Shown here: one piece after another, positions 17,714-28,584 of the stretch
How positions within the stretch are numbered: position 1 is the stretch's first letter
How the letters are laid out: the number at the start of each line of letters is the position of its first letter
Assembly: GCF_007991635.1 (NCBI RefSeq)
Contig: NZ_BJYS01000008.1
Location: forward strand, 62,001 to 126,000
Source: Adhaeribacter aerolatus
GTDB lineage: Bacteria > Bacteroidota > Bacteroidia > Cytophagales > Hymenobacteraceae
Direction of reading: 5' to 3'
Length of the DNA stretch: 64,000 nucleotides
Notes under the pieces: model-generated
The model's database searches: none
Told to the model about the DNA's origin: nothing
What the model saw: only the letters and a program-made list of their open reading frames with translations
Made by a program: the position numbers and the translations under genes

Positions 17714-19984
17714 ATGATTAAGATAAACAAACAGGATGCGCTGAATTACCACACGCAGGGGCAGCCCGGCAAGATAGAAGTGGTACCTACTAAAATGCTG
17801 AGTTCGCAGTATGATTTAGCCTTGGCTTATTCGCCGGGGGTGGCCGAACCCTGTAAAGAAATTGCCCAAAACCCCGAAGATGCTTATAAATATACGGCCA
17901 AAGGTAATCTGGTAGGGGTAATTTCTAACGGAACAGCCGTGTTGGGCCTGGGCAATATTGGTCCGGATGCTTCTAAACCGGTAATGGAAGGGAAAGGGGT
18001 ATTATTTAAAAAATTTGCCGGCATTGATGTATTCGATATTGAAATAAATTGTACCGACCCCGATGAGTTTATCCGGATTGTAAAATCGCTGGAGCCCACC
18101 TTTGGCGGCATTAACCTGGAAGACATTAAAGCCCCGGAATGTTTTAAAATAGAAATGGCTCTCCGGGAACAAATGAATATTCCGCTGATGCACGACGACC
18201 AGCACGGCACCGCTATTATTTCCAGCGCCGCTTTATTAAATGCGCTGGAATTGGTAAACAAAGATATCAGCCAGATAAAAATGGTGGTAAACGGGGCAGG
18301 TGCAGCAGCTATTTCGTGTATTAAACTGTATTTGTCGCTGGGCCTGCAACTAGATAATTTAGTGGTCTTTGATAAAGACGGTATTATTAATGCCGCACGG
18401 AATGATCTGGATATTTATCGCTCCCAATTAATTACCCTCCGGAATATTAAGACTTTAGAAGAAGCCATGACCGGAGCCGATGCGTTTATCGGGCTCTCGG
18501 CCGGTAATGTATTGCCGCCCGAGTACGTAAAATTAATGGCCCCCGACCCCATTATTTTTGCCTTGGCCAACCCGGATCCCGAAATTACTTATGAACTGGC
18601 CATGTCGGTGCGCGAAGATTTAATTATGGCTACCGGCCGTTCCGATCATCCGAACCAGGTTAACAACGTGCTGGGCTTCCCTTATATATTCCGGGGAGCG
18701 CTGGATGTGCGGGCTACCGAAATAAACGAAGCCATGAAACTGGCGGCGGTAAAAGCCCTGGCCGAACTGGCCAAAGACCCCGTACCGGAAATTGTAAACA
18801 AAGCTTACGGCGACAATACCATTGCCTTCGGCCGCGATTACCTGATTCCGAAACCGCTGGATCCGCGCCTGATTACTAGTATCAGTCCGGCAGTTGCGAA
18901 AGCTGCCATAGAATCGGGTATTGCCCGCAACCCTATTGAAAACTGGGAAAAGTACGACCAGGAATTACAGGAACGGATTGGCATCGACCAGAAACTCATG
19001 AGCCGCATTATTGCCCAGGCTAAAACCAATCCCAAAACGGTTGTATTTGCCGAAGCGGATCATTATAAAATTCTGAAGTCGGCCCAGATTGTAATTGACC
19101 AGAATATTGCCAAGCCTATTTTATTAGGTAACCGGGAACAGATTTTAGCCATATCGGAAGAACACAACCTGGATTTAGCCGAAGCCGAAATAATTGACCC
19201 GACGAAAGATCTCACCTTCCGGGATGAATTTGCCGAGATTCTGTACCAAAAACGGAAACGCAAAGGCATGACCTTGTTTGATGCCCGCCAGTTAATGCTG
19301 TCGCGGAATTATTTTGGCAGCATGCTCGTAGAAACTAACCGGGCCGATGCCCTGATCTCGGGCTTGACGAAAGATTATTCTAAAACAATATTGCCGGCCT
19401 TGCACGTAATCGGGGTAGAAGAAGGCGTAAATAAGGTGGCCGGCATGTATATTATCCAGAACCGCAAAGAACCGTACTTTCTGGCCGATACCACCGTTAA
19501 TGTAGATCCGACGGCCGAAGAACTAGCTGACATAATAGGTTTAACCGCTCGGGCCGTACGTTTTTTTAACCACGAACCCCGCATGGCGGTACTCTCCTAC
19601 TCTAATTTTGGTTCTAACCGCGGCCCCATACCGGCCAAAGCAGTTAAAGCCGTAGAATTGGCTAAAAAACGTTACCCTAATTTAATAATCGACGGAGAAA
19701 TGCAGGCCAACACGGCCGTTAATAAGAATTTAATTCAGGAGCATTATCCGTTTAGCGAACTGGCCGATAAAGGGGCCAATACCTTAATATTTCCGGACCT
19801 GAACTCTGGTAATATTGCCTATAAATTATTACAGGAAATTGGCGGTTCCGAAACCATTGGCCCGCTGCTAATGGGAATGCGCAAGCCGGTGCATATTTTA
19901 CAATTAGGCTCCTCTACCCGCGAGATCGTAAACATGGTTGCCATTGCCGTGGTGGATGCGCAAAATTACCGCCAGGAATTTTAA
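17714..19984 (+). CDS. maeB: NADP-dependent malic enzyme, MaeB type with phosphotransacetylase-like domain
   Basis: The 756-residue protein decarboxylates malate to pyruvate with NADP reduction. The malic-enzyme half (about 1-430) shows AYSPGVAEPC, GTAVLGLGNIGPDASKPVM, MHDDQHGTA and the nucleotide loop VNGAGAAAISC. The C-terminal half (about 430-756) is the phosphate acetyltransferase-like domain usual in MaeB, thought to be regulatory and non-catalytic. The ATG has an unusually good upstream AGGAG for this phylum. The gene stands alone between two terminators and supplies NADPH and pyruvate from the TCA cycle. Confidence 0.94.
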   Translation: MIKINKQDALNYHTQGQPGKIEVVPTKMLSSQYDLALAYSPGVAEPCKEIAQNPEDAYKYTAKGNLVGVISNGTAVLGLGNIGPDASKPVMEGKGVLFKKFAGIDVFDIEINCTDPDEFIRIVKSLEPTFGGINLEDIKAPECFKIEMALREQMNIPLMHDDQHGTAIISSAALLNALELVNKDISQIKMVVNGAGAAAISCIKLYLSLGLQLDNLVVFDKDGIINAARNDLDIYRSQLITLRNIKTLEEAMTGADAFIGLSAGNVLPPEYVKLMAPDPIIFALANPDPEITYELAMSVREDLIMATGRSDHPNQVNNVLGFPYIFRGALDVRATEINEAMKLAAVKALAELAKDPVPEIVNKAYGDNTIAFGRDYLIPKPLDPRLITSISPAVAKAAIESGIARNPIENWEKYDQELQERIGIDQKLMSRIIAQAKTNPKTVVFAEADHYKILKSAQIVIDQNIAKPILLGNREQILAISEEHNLDLAEAEIIDPTKDLTFRDEFAEILYQKRKRKGMTLFDARQLMLSRNYFGSMLVETNRADALISGLTKDYSKTILPALHVIGVEEGVNKVAGMYIIQNRKEPYFLADTTVNVDPTAEELADIIGLTARAVRFFNHEPRMAVLSYSNFGSNRGPIPAKAVKAVELAKKRYPNLIIDGEMQANTAVNKNLIQEHYPFSELADKGANTLIFPDLNSGNIAYKLLQEIGGSETIGPLLMGMRKPVHILQLGSSTREIVNMVAIAVVDAQNYRQEF

Positions 19985-19994
19985 AATAACTAAG

Positions 19995-20032
19995 AAAACA
20001 AAGGCCGGCTGCTCCTGCCTGGCCTTTGTTTT
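19995..20032 (+). terminator. Intrinsic terminator after maeB
   Basis: A 12-bp perfect stem (19995-20006 with 20021-20032; core AAAGGCC/GGCCTTT) ends in TTTT. The A/T symmetry may make it bidirectional. Confidence 0.8.
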
Positions 20033-20259
20033 CATACAATTAATTCTCATCTTAAATGTTCTGCCTCCCAAAAGGAAATAAGGGAATAATTTCCACCGGG
20101 CAGTACACCCTTTTAATCGGGTAAAGCACGTACTTCACCGGGCTATTACTATTTTGCAGATAACTTTACTTTAGAATTGTGTTTCAGAAATAAAAATTGT
20201 ATTTTTACAACCCAGTTCTCTTTAATAAAGGTTTTTTATATCACTATTTTAAACTATTT

Positions 20260-20850
20260 ATGATAGCCTACATTGATGGCAAATTAACCCACAAAGACCC
20301 GACTTTTGTAATAATTGATGTGAACGGCGTGGGATATCAGATAAAGATTTCGCTTAATACTTATTCTAAATTAACCGAGGGCGAACGCTGCAAACTACAT
20401 ACCTTTTTGCATATAAAAGAAGATGCCCATACCCTATATGGTTTTAGTGAACTGGCCGAAAAAACAGTTTTCCTGCATTTAATTTCTATTTCGGGAGTGG
20501 GGCCAGGAACCGGCTTAATGATTGTATCTTCGCTCACCGTTTCCGAAATCGCCCAGGCCATCACCCGGGAAGATGTACGTACCATTCAGAATGTGAAAGG
20601 CATTGGGGCTAAAACCGCTCAGCGCATTATACTGGAACTGAAAGACAAATTTAAAAAAGAAGCATTCTCCGATGGCGTTAATAATACGCCGGTTTCTCAC
20701 AATACCAACCGCGAGGAAGCGTTATCAGCATTAATTACCCTTGGGTTTGCCCGTAATGTGGCCGAAAAAACCCTGGATTCCATAATTAAGCGGGATGGCA
20801 GCCATCTCAGTGTGGAAGCCCTCATCAAATTAGCTTTGAAAACATCGTAG
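20260..20850 (+). CDS. ruvA: Holliday junction branch migration protein RuvA
   Basis: The 196-residue protein binds four-way DNA junctions and works with RuvB and RuvC in recombination. The OB-fold N-terminus MIAYIDGKLTHKDPTFVIID, helix-hairpin-helix motifs (ISGVGPGTGLMI and NVKGIGAKTAQRI) and the small C-terminal RuvB-binding domain (EEALSALITLGFARNVAEK) are all present. ATG at 20260 gives the canonical N-terminus, and an upstream TTG in frame would add 21 unrelated residues. sprA begins 9 nt downstream, so the two are probably co-transcribed. Confidence 0.95.
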   Translation: MIAYIDGKLTHKDPTFVIIDVNGVGYQIKISLNTYSKLTEGERCKLHTFLHIKEDAHTLYGFSELAEKTVFLHLISISGVGPGTGLMIVSSLTVSEIAQAITREDVRTIQNVKGIGAKTAQRIILELKDKFKKEAFSDGVNNTPVSHNTNREEALSALITLGFARNVAEKTLDSIIKRDGSHLSVEALIKLALKTS

Positions 20851-20859
20851 AATAAAAAA

Positions 20860-23800
20860 TTGGTACGCTTTAGCAAACGCAATTATAGTTTTGCCCTTTC
20901 TCTAGTTGTTCTTGTATCTTTTCTGGTTTGGGCTTCCGTTTCGGGAGCTGTAGTGGGTAAAGACCGGAAAAGCTTATACAACTGGGGCAAGCATTTACTG
21001 GCAGATACGACCGTAACCGATACGGCTTACTTAAAATCCAGGCGGCCTACCTATAAACCGAAAGATCGGCGGAGCGATCCCTTTTCGAACCGTACCGATG
21101 AGTCGCCGCTACTGCTGGGCCCACCGGCTAATATTAAGGTAGACGTAACACTGGATGATAGTTTAAAGCGGTTTAATATTCGGGAGCGGATTGGCGAAAT
21201 AGATTACCGCAATCCAACCACCATGACCTTCGAGGAATACTCGCGGTACCAGCAGCAACAGTCCATTCGCAACTATTGGCGGGCAAAGTCCGAAGGCGGT
21301 ATTGCCGGCGAAAGCGGCGGGCCGGCCAGCAAACGGTTAATCCCCAAAATCAGCGTTGTAAGCCCATTGTTCGACCGGATATTTGGAGGAAGTACCGTTG
21401 ATATTCAGACCAATGGTAATGTAGGCCTTAAATTTGGCGCTCGCTTTAACCGGAACTTTAACCAATCGTTGCCCCTACGGCAACAGCGTATCGGCGATTT
21501 TGATTTCGATCAGAACCTGGCCCTGAACGTGGTGGGCAAAATTGGCGAAAAGATGAAAATAAATTTCAACTGGGACACCAAAGCCAATTTCGAGTTCGAA
21601 AATAACATGAAGCTGGATTATACCGGCTACGAAGAAGAAATTATCCGGAAGGTGGAAGCGGGGAATGTTAGTTTACCTTTAAGCAATAGCCTGATTACCG
21701 GGGGGCAAAATTTGTTCGGGATAAAAGCCCAACTGCAGTTTGGCCGCCTGGCCGTTACCACCATTGCCTCTAACGTACGCGGCCGCACCGACGAGATAAA
21801 TATCCAAAATGGGTCGCAGAACCGTAATTTTGAAATACGGGCCAGCCAGTACGAACGCGATCGCCACTTTTTCCTGGCCCATTTTTTCCGAGATCGGTAT
21901 AACCGCGCGCTGCAGAATTTGCCTTTAGTAAACTCGGGTATTACCATCCGCCGCCTCGAAGTTTATATTACCAATGATAACCGCGCCACCGAAAACCTGC
22001 GTAACCTGGTAGCCACCATGGATTTGGGAGAGGCTAACCCGGAGAATATTCACCGGGCCGACCGCCTGGCCAATGGCTCGGCTCCTACCCGCCCGGCAGA
22101 TAACAAGTCGAACCGCTTATACAGTATTTTAACCGGTACCTCCCGCGATAACGACCGGATTGATGAGTTTCTGGACCAGGATGTTTTTGAGAAAACCATT
22201 GATTACGAACACGTGCGGGCCCGCCGCCTCGATCCGCGCGAATACACCTTCAATCCCCAGTTAGGGTATATTTCTTTAAACACGCCGTTGTTACCCGAAC
22301 AGGTACTGGGTGTGGCTTACGAATATACCTTTAACGGGCAAACGTATCAGGTAGGCGAGTTGCAGGAAGATTACCAGAACGTGCGCGAAAACGAAGTAAT
22401 CTTCATGAAAATGCTGCGTTCTACCAACCCGGCGCCGTTGCAGTTGCCCATCTGGGATTTGATGATGAAGAATATTTACCCGCTGAATGCCAACCAGATT
22501 ACGCGGCAAAATTTTCAACTGCGCCTGATTTACAAAGACGATGAAACCGGGGTAGATATTCCCACGCTGAAAGAAGGCGAACGGATAAAAGATTTACCGC
22601 TGGTAGAAGTCTTTAATCTGGATAACGTAAACACCAACAACGACCGGCCGCGCGACGGAAACTTCGACTTTTTAGAAGGGATTACCATCGATCCGGAAAA
22701 CGGTCGCATTATTTTCCCGGTAGTAGAGCCTTTTGGGTCTTACCTGAACGAGAAATTTACCGACCAGGAACAAGCGCTCCGCGAGAAATACGTGTACCAG
22801 GAACTTTACGAGCTTACCCAAACCGATGCCCAGCAGTTTACGAACAAAGATAAATTTTTCCTGAAGGGTCGCTACCAGGCCAGTTCTTCCGACGAAATAG
22901 CTTTACCGGGTATTCAGATTGCCGAAGGATCGGTAACGGTTTATTCGGGTGGTACGCGCCTGACGGAGGGCGTCGATTACCAGGTTGATTACAATATGGC
23001 CAGGGTAAAAATATTAAACCCCAGCTACATGAGTTCGGCCAGCAATTTAAAAGTAAATTTTGAACGCGCCGAACTGATTAACCCCCAACCCCGGGCTATG
23101 GTGGGAGTGCGCTTAGATTACCGGGTAAACAATGATATTAGCTTTGGCGGTACCATGCTGCACCTCGGCGAAACGCCTTATAACAACAACCGGGTGAGTT
23201 TAGGCGATGAACCCAGCAACAACACCATTTACGGCGTAGATATTAACTTACGCCGCGATTCCCGATTCCTGACCAAACTAACCGATATGTTGCCCCTGGT
23301 TCAAACCAAAGAACCTTCTACCATCACTTTCAACGCCGAATTTGCCCAGCTTTTGCCGGCCCGGGCTAAGCTGCAGGGCGAAGATGGGGTATCGTATATC
23401 GATGATTTTGAAAGTTCGGAGGCTGCTTTCGGTCTCGCCGGCTCTTACAACAGCAACAACTGGCGCCTGGCGTCTACCCCGGCTCCGTTAACCAACGGTT
23501 CTGGTCTGGCTTACGCTTTTAATCGGGCCAAACTGGCCTGGTACACCATCGATCAGGGAGTTTATTACCGCAATGGCCCGCGCCGGCCCGATAATATTAC
23601 CGAAAACGTACTTAAAAACCATTATACCCGGGGCGTAAACCGCAAAGAGGTTTTCCGGAACCGCGACCTGGATGCTCTTAATAATTATGAATACACGTTC
23701 GATTTGGCTTACTTCCCTAACGAACGTGGCCAATACAATTACAACACAAATATTAGTCCCGATGGTCGTCTCCTGAACCCAAATAATCCGGCCCTGAATA

Positions 23801-26800
23801 TTAACAACTACGGGGGTATCAGCCGCGAAATAACGTTCGATAATGATTTCGACAACGCGAATATTGAGTATCTGGAGTTTTGGTTGATGGATCCGTTTAT
23901 TCAGAGTAAAAGCGGGCTGGCGAATATTACCGACGACGAAGGCAACGACAAACCCAATACGACGGGTGGTGAATTAATCTTGAACCTAGGTAATATTTCG
24001 GAAGATTTATTGAAAAATCAGAACCGTTACGAGTTTGAAAATGGCTTGCCGACCGCCCAAACTACTATTGATGTAGCTACTGGCCGTAAACCCGATACCG
24101 AGCGTACAACCTGGGGCTTTGTAAGCAAGTTACCTTTCCTGACCGATGCCTTTGATAACAATTCCGGCACCCGGCAATACCAGGATATTGGCCTGGAAGG
24201 TTTGAACGACAGCGAAGAGCGGCAATTTTTCCAGGGCATTTACCAGAACCTGCCCGACCCTTCCGGCGACAACTTTAAGCACCACCTGAATGGCGATTAC
24301 GATGCCCGGAATGTTAAAATATTGGGCCGTTACAAAAATTATAACGGTATGGAGGGTAACTCCGCCGAAAACAGCATCGAATCGGCTTACCCTTACCCCG
24401 ATAAAGAAGACCTGAACAAAGACAATGTGGTAAGTGATGTGGAACGTTACCACGAATACCGCATGGTACTGAAACCAGGCCGATTGGATGTTGGTGAAAA
24501 TTATATTGTTGACAAGATTACGACGCCGGTTCATGGTGATGAGGTAACCTGGTACCAGTTCCGGATACCGGTACGCCAACCTACCGGCAATGTAGGCGGC
24601 ATGAATGGCTTTAAGTCTATCCGGTTTATGCGCATGTACCTGACCCAGTTTCAGGAACCGGTAGTTATGCGGATGCTAGGGTTGCAGTTTGTATCGAACC
24701 AGTGGCGCCGCTATATGGGTTCTATTTCGGATAGCGGTGCACCGTGCGTAGGCGATTGCGATTTTGACGTGCAGAACTTTTCGGTTTCAACGGTAAATAT
24801 TGAAGAGAACGGTGCACAGGAAGAAAGTGTAGTACCTTATGTAATTCCGCCCGGGGTAGTTCGCCTGCGCGATAATTCCTCAACGTTGCAGAACCGCCGC
24901 CAAAATGAGCAATCGCTGCAGCTTTGCGTAGAAGGCCTGAAAGATTCGTTTGGCAAGGCGGTTTACAAAAATGTAACCATGGATATGCTGATTTACAAAC
25001 GGCTGAAGCTGTTTCTGCACGCTCAGAGTCCGAACAATACTACCACCGACGATGAAGTAAGAGCGTTTATCCGCATTGGTACCGACTACACCCAGAACTA
25101 TTACGAATATTCTATTCCATTAAAAATTACGCCTAATACAGCTACTAACTCCTCCGACATCTGGATACCGGCTAACTTCGTGGATCTGGCTTTTCAGGAT
25201 TTAATTGATACCAAAGCCGAGCGGAACCGCAACAGTGGCAGCAATATTTTTCAGCCCTGGACGAGAAATTTACCAAATAACGCTACCATTACCGTAGTGG
25301 GCAACCCCGATCTAAGCGCTATTCAGGGCATTATGCTGGGGGTTCTGAATCCGCGCAGCCCCGACAGGTCCGACGAATCGGTTTGTATCTGGGCGAATGA
25401 ATTACGGGTAGCCGACTTCGACAAAACAGCCGGCTGGGCCGCTAATGCCCGCCTGAATGCCAAATTAGCCGACTTCGCCACTATTTCAGCTAGTGGCAGT
25501 TATACCACCGTAGGTTTTGGTTCGCTGCAGCAAAAAGTAGCCCAGCGCGCCCGCGAAAACACGGCTCAGTTCGACCTAAACTCCAATATTGCTGCCGATA
25601 AGTTTTTCCCTGAGAAATTAGGCGTGCGCATACCGGTTTCGGTGCAGTACGGTACTGCTATGCAGGAGCCGCGTTACGACCCCTTGGACCCTGATACGGA
25701 GCTTAAGCAGTCACTGGAAAAGTTTGATGACCCGGCCATGCGTTCAGCTTACCGGAAAGAGGTAGTAAGCCAGGTAACCACTAAAAGCATTAACCTGTTA
25801 AACGTCCGGAAAGAGAAAACCAATCCGGAAGCTAAGCCTAAGCCTTACGATCTGGAAAACTTATCATTGTCGTATGCTTATACCGAACAACTGCGCACCG
25901 ATATTGTAACCGACCGGGATTTTACCAAAAGCTATACCGGCGGTGTAGCCTATACCTATAACAACACGCCCAAAAACTATACACCGCTGGCGAAGGCAAA
26001 AGTTTTTCAATCGCCTTACCTCAAGTTGTTGCAGGAGTTGAATTTTACGCCTTTACCGAGCCGGATTGCCTTCCGGGCCGATTTAGACCGGCGGTACAAC
26101 GAAATATTTTTGCAGCGGCGCATTGGCTTTAACGATATGCCCAGTACAAGCGGCATTGTGCCTACTTTCCAGAAATACTTTTTCTTTAACCGGATTTATG
26201 ATCTGAAGTGGGATTTGACCAAGAGCATATCATTTGACTATACCGCTACCAACCGGGCCGTAGTAGACGAACCCGACGGCCAGATTGACAAAGAGAACCC
26301 GGATTTGCGTTACAAAAACGAAGTTATCTGGAAGAACCTGCGCAACTGGGGCCGTACCACCAATTTCGACCAGTTAGCCGCCCTTACTTACCGATTGCCC
26401 CTGGATAAGTTTCCGCTAACCGACTGGATTAGCGCCGACGCCCGCTATGCAGCCGGTTACACCTGGACCTCGGGTTCTACGGCTTTAATCAGCGATACTT
26501 TACAGTTAGGCAATACCATTCAGAATAATACCGAGGTAAGCGTAACGGGTAAAATTGATTTAACCCGCCTCTACAACAAGGTTAAGTTTTTGAAAGCCAT
26601 AAACGAACAAGCTCCTAAACCGGCTGGAGGCGCGGTACCACCGCCAACCCGTAACCCGAACACACAGGCTCCGCAGGATACCGTTAAAAAAGGGCCGGAG
26701 TTAAAAGCTTTGAAAACCGTACTCCGTTCCTTAATGACGGCCCGGTCGCTTAACTTTACGGCGGCCCAAAGCCAGGGCACCCTTTTACCAGGCTACCTGC

Positions 26801-28107
26801 CGCGCACCCGCCTGTTTGGCTTAGACGAAAGTTTTGAAGCGCCGGGTGTGCCGTTTATTTTGGGCAAGCAATACGAACTGGAAAGTTTGTTCCGGTTGGC
26901 CGAAGCCAAAGGCTGGTACACCGATAGCAGTCATTATTTAAATACGCCGCTGAGTAACTTAAAAACCCAGAACTTTAATGTCCGGACGGTGTTGGAGCCT
27001 TTCCGAAACTTTAATATTCAGTTAGATGCCAAGCAGGATCGTTCCGAAATAAACGAAGTCTTTTACCGGCTGCCGGTTGACGAAAACACCGGCGCAATCG
27101 GTATTGATCCGGTTCGCCAGAATCCGTTGAATACCGGTTCGTTCTCCTCTTCTTTTATTGCGCTGCAAACTTTGTTTGAATCGGGCCAGGATAATGCCTC
27201 CGAAGCTTTTGATAATTTTGTCCAGAACCGGGCCGTGGTGTTGGCGCGATTGCGGGCGGCTAACCAGGGCGGCGGCGAATTTGCCATCAACTCCCAGGAT
27301 GTGCTCATGCCTTCTTTCTTAGCCGCTTACCAGGGCAAAAGCATTGATGATTATAAGGCGCGACCTTCGCGACCGTTTGGCGTGTTTCCGCTGCCTAACT
27401 GGCGTCTCGATTACAATGGTTTAGCCGAACTGCCGTTTGTACAGCAATATTTCAGCAGCATTACTTTATCGCACGTATACAACGCCAGCTACAATATTTC
27501 GAACTTCACCACCTCGCTGGAATACCAGAACCAGCCCGGTAAAAATGAATTACCCACCGAAGTAAATGAGCAAGGCGAGTACGTGCCATACTATGTTATC
27601 AGCCAGGTGTTAATTTCTGAAAGACTGGCGCCTTTCTTAGGGGTTAATTTCCGGACCAAAAACAATATATCGGGCCGGTTGGAATACCGCCGCGAACGCA
27701 ACCTGGCCCTGAATATGACCAATGCCCAGATTACCCAGAATGGCATAAAAGATATTGTGCTGGGTATTGGCTTTACCACCAATAAATTCCGGGTGCCGTT
27801 TAAAATTAACGGCGAGTACAAAACCCTGAAAAACGATTTAAATGCGCGTCTGGATTTAACTTTCCGCGACAACGAAACCATTCAGCGAACCATTGTGGTA
27901 GAAGATGCCGTGGAAAAAACCCGGAGTGTGGTTACGAACGGAACCCTGCAGGTACAAATTAAGCCCACCATTGATTACACCCTGAACCAGCGGCTAAACC
28001 TGCAATTTTATTTTACACGGGTAATATCAGATCCAAAGGTGGCCAATGCGTTTAAAAATACCGTGTCGGAAGGCGGAATTCAGTTAAGATATAGTTTATC
28101 GGAATAA
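20860..28107 (+). CDS. sprA: Type IX secretion translocon protein SprA (Sov-like)
   Basis: The 2415-residue protein is the giant outer-membrane barrel that forms the T9SS conduit. An N-terminal signal sequence (core FALSLVVLVSFLVWASVSG) precedes repeated amphipathic beta-strand regions and the SprA-type segments KIGEKMKINFNWDTKANFEF and DGVSYIDDFESSEAAFGLAG. The C-terminus (GGIQLRYSLSE) looks like a terminal barrel strand. The start is TTG at 20860; the ruvA stop lies just upstream and no ATG is available before the signal sequence. It follows ruvA by 9 nt. PorU and PorV, its partners, lie 11-15 kb away. The length is normal for SprA and no frame break was seen. Confidence 0.93.
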   Translation: MVRFSKRNYSFALSLVVLVSFLVWASVSGAVVGKDRKSLYNWGKHLLADTTVTDTAYLKSRRPTYKPKDRRSDPFSNRTDESPLLLGPPANIKVDVTLDDSLKRFNIRERIGEIDYRNPTTMTFEEYSRYQQQQSIRNYWRAKSEGGIAGESGGPASKRLIPKISVVSPLFDRIFGGSTVDIQTNGNVGLKFGARFNRNFNQSLPLRQQRIGDFDFDQNLALNVVGKIGEKMKINFNWDTKANFEFENNMKLDYTGYEEEIIRKVEAGNVSLPLSNSLITGGQNLFGIKAQLQFGRLAVTTIASNVRGRTDEINIQNGSQNRNFEIRASQYERDRHFFLAHFFRDRYNRALQNLPLVNSGITIRRLEVYITNDNRATENLRNLVATMDLGEANPENIHRADRLANGSAPTRPADNKSNRLYSILTGTSRDNDRIDEFLDQDVFEKTIDYEHVRARRLDPREYTFNPQLGYISLNTPLLPEQVLGVAYEYTFNGQTYQVGELQEDYQNVRENEVIFMKMLRSTNPAPLQLPIWDLMMKNIYPLNANQITRQNFQLRLIYKDDETGVDIPTLKEGERIKDLPLVEVFNLDNVNTNNDRPRDGNFDFLEGITIDPENGRIIFPVVEPFGSYLNEKFTDQEQALREKYVYQELYELTQTDAQQFTNKDKFFLKGRYQASSSDEIALPGIQIAEGSVTVYSGGTRLTEGVDYQVDYNMARVKILNPSYMSSASNLKVNFERAELINPQPRAMVGVRLDYRVNNDISFGGTMLHLGETPYNNNRVSLGDEPSNNTIYGVDINLRRDSRFLTKLTDMLPLVQTKEPSTITFNAEFAQLLPARAKLQGEDGVSYIDDFESSEAAFGLAGSYNSNNWRLASTPAPLTNGSGLAYAFNRAKLAWYTIDQGVYYRNGPRRPDNITENVLKNHYTRGVNRKEVFRNRDLDALNNYEYTFDLAYFPNERGQYNYNTNISPDGRLLNPNNPALNINNYGGISREITFDNDFDNANIEYLEFWLMDPFIQSKSGLANITDDEGNDKPNTTGGELILNLGNISEDLLKNQNRYEFENGLPTAQTTIDVATGRKPDTERTTWGFVSKLPFLTDAFDNNSGTRQYQDIGLEGLNDSEERQFFQGIYQNLPDPSGDNFKHHLNGDYDARNVKILGRYKNYNGMEGNSAENSIESAYPYPDKEDLNKDNVVSDVERYHEYRMVLKPGRLDVGENYIVDKITTPVHGDEVTWYQFRIPVRQPTGNVGGMNGFKSIRFMRMYLTQFQEPVVMRMLGLQFVSNQWRRYMGSISDSGAPCVGDCDFDVQNFSVSTVNIEENGAQEESVVPYVIPPGVVRLRDNSSTLQNRRQNEQSLQLCVEGLKDSFGKAVYKNVTMDMLIYKRLKLFLHAQSPNNTTTDDEVRAFIRIGTDYTQNYYEYSIPLKITPNTATNSSDIWIPANFVDLAFQDLIDTKAERNRNSGSNIFQPWTRNLPNNATITVVGNPDLSAIQGIMLGVLNPRSPDRSDESVCIWANELRVADFDKTAGWAANARLNAKLADFATISASGSYTTVGFGSLQQKVAQRARENTAQFDLNSNIAADKFFPEKLGVRIPVSVQYGTAMQEPRYDPLDPDTELKQSLEKFDDPAMRSAYRKEVVSQVTTKSINLLNVRKEKTNPEAKPKPYDLENLSLSYAYTEQLRTDIVTDRDFTKSYTGGVAYTYNNTPKNYTPLAKAKVFQSPYLKLLQELNFTPLPSRIAFRADLDRRYNEIFLQRRIGFNDMPSTSGIVPTFQKYFFFNRIYDLKWDLTKSISFDYTATNRAVVDEPDGQIDKENPDLRYKNEVIWKNLRNWGRTTNFDQLAALTYRLPLDKFPLTDWISADARYAAGYTWTSGSTALISDTLQLGNTIQNNTEVSVTGKIDLTRLYNKVKFLKAINEQAPKPAGGAVPPPTRNPNTQAPQDTVKKGPELKALKTVLRSLMTARSLNFTAAQSQGTLLPGYLPRTRLFGLDESFEAPGVPFILGKQYELESLFRLAEAKGWYTDSSHYLNTPLSNLKTQNFNVRTVLEPFRNFNIQLDAKQDRSEINEVFYRLPVDENTGAIGIDPVRQNPLNTGSFSSSFIALQTLFESGQDNASEAFDNFVQNRAVVLARLRAANQGGGEFAINSQDVLMPSFLAAYQGKSIDDYKARPSRPFGVFPLPNWRLDYNGLAELPFVQQYFSSITLSHVYNASYNISNFTTSLEYQNQPGKNELPTEVNEQGEYVPYYVISQVLISERLAPFLGVNFRTKNNISGRLEYRRERNLALNMTNAQITQNGIKDIVLGIGFTTNKFRVPFKINGEYKTLKNDLNARLDLTFRDNETIQRTIVVEDAVEKTRSVVTNGTLQVQIKPTIDYTLNQRLNLQFYFTRVISDPKVANAFKNTVSEGGIQLRYSLSE

Positions 28108-28180
28108 GTTTTTAAACTTTTCGCGAAAAAGGATGTAAATTTAACCCGTCAAACCACGCAAACAATTTTATTTGATTAAT

Positions 28181-28561
28181 ATGAATTTACCGAAGGATCT
28201 GAAATATACGAAAGACCACGAATGGTTGCGCATTGAAGGTGATGTTGCTTATGTTGGCATTACCGATTTTGCCCAAAGCGAACTGGGTGATATTGTTTAC
28301 GTTGATATAGATACACTGGATAAAAAGGTAAACCGCGAAGAAGTATTCGGCACCGTAGAAGCCGTAAAAACCGTTTCGGATTTGTTTAGCCCTATTACCG
28401 GCACCGTGCTGGAGCTTAACCCTAAATTAGACTCTAATCCCGAGAATGTAAATTCTGATCCTTACGGCGACGGCTGGATGATTAAAATGTCGATAGATAT
28501 TACAGCCGAGCTGGAAGAGTTAATGAGTGCGGATGATTACGCGCAACTGGTAGGCGCTTAG
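28181..28561 (+). CDS. gcvH: Glycine cleavage system H protein
   Basis: The 126-residue carrier protein shuttles the aminomethyl group of glycine between the P, T and L proteins. The lipoyl domain is clear, with the modified Lys in VFGTVEAVKTVSDLFSP. The N-terminus MNLPKDLKYTKDHEWLR is canonical from ATG at 28181; a TTG three codons earlier is less likely. The other glycine cleavage genes are not in the window. A VanZ-like gene follows after 23 nt, a pairing also common in other Bacteroidetes. Confidence 0.95.
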   Translation: MNLPKDLKYTKDHEWLRIEGDVAYVGITDFAQSELGDIVYVDIDTLDKKVNREEVFGTVEAVKTVSDLFSPITGTVLELNPKLDSNPENVNSDPYGDGWMIKMSIDITAELEELMSADDYAQLVGA

Positions 28562-28584
28562 TTTTTGGCGGCCGGTAACCCTCC

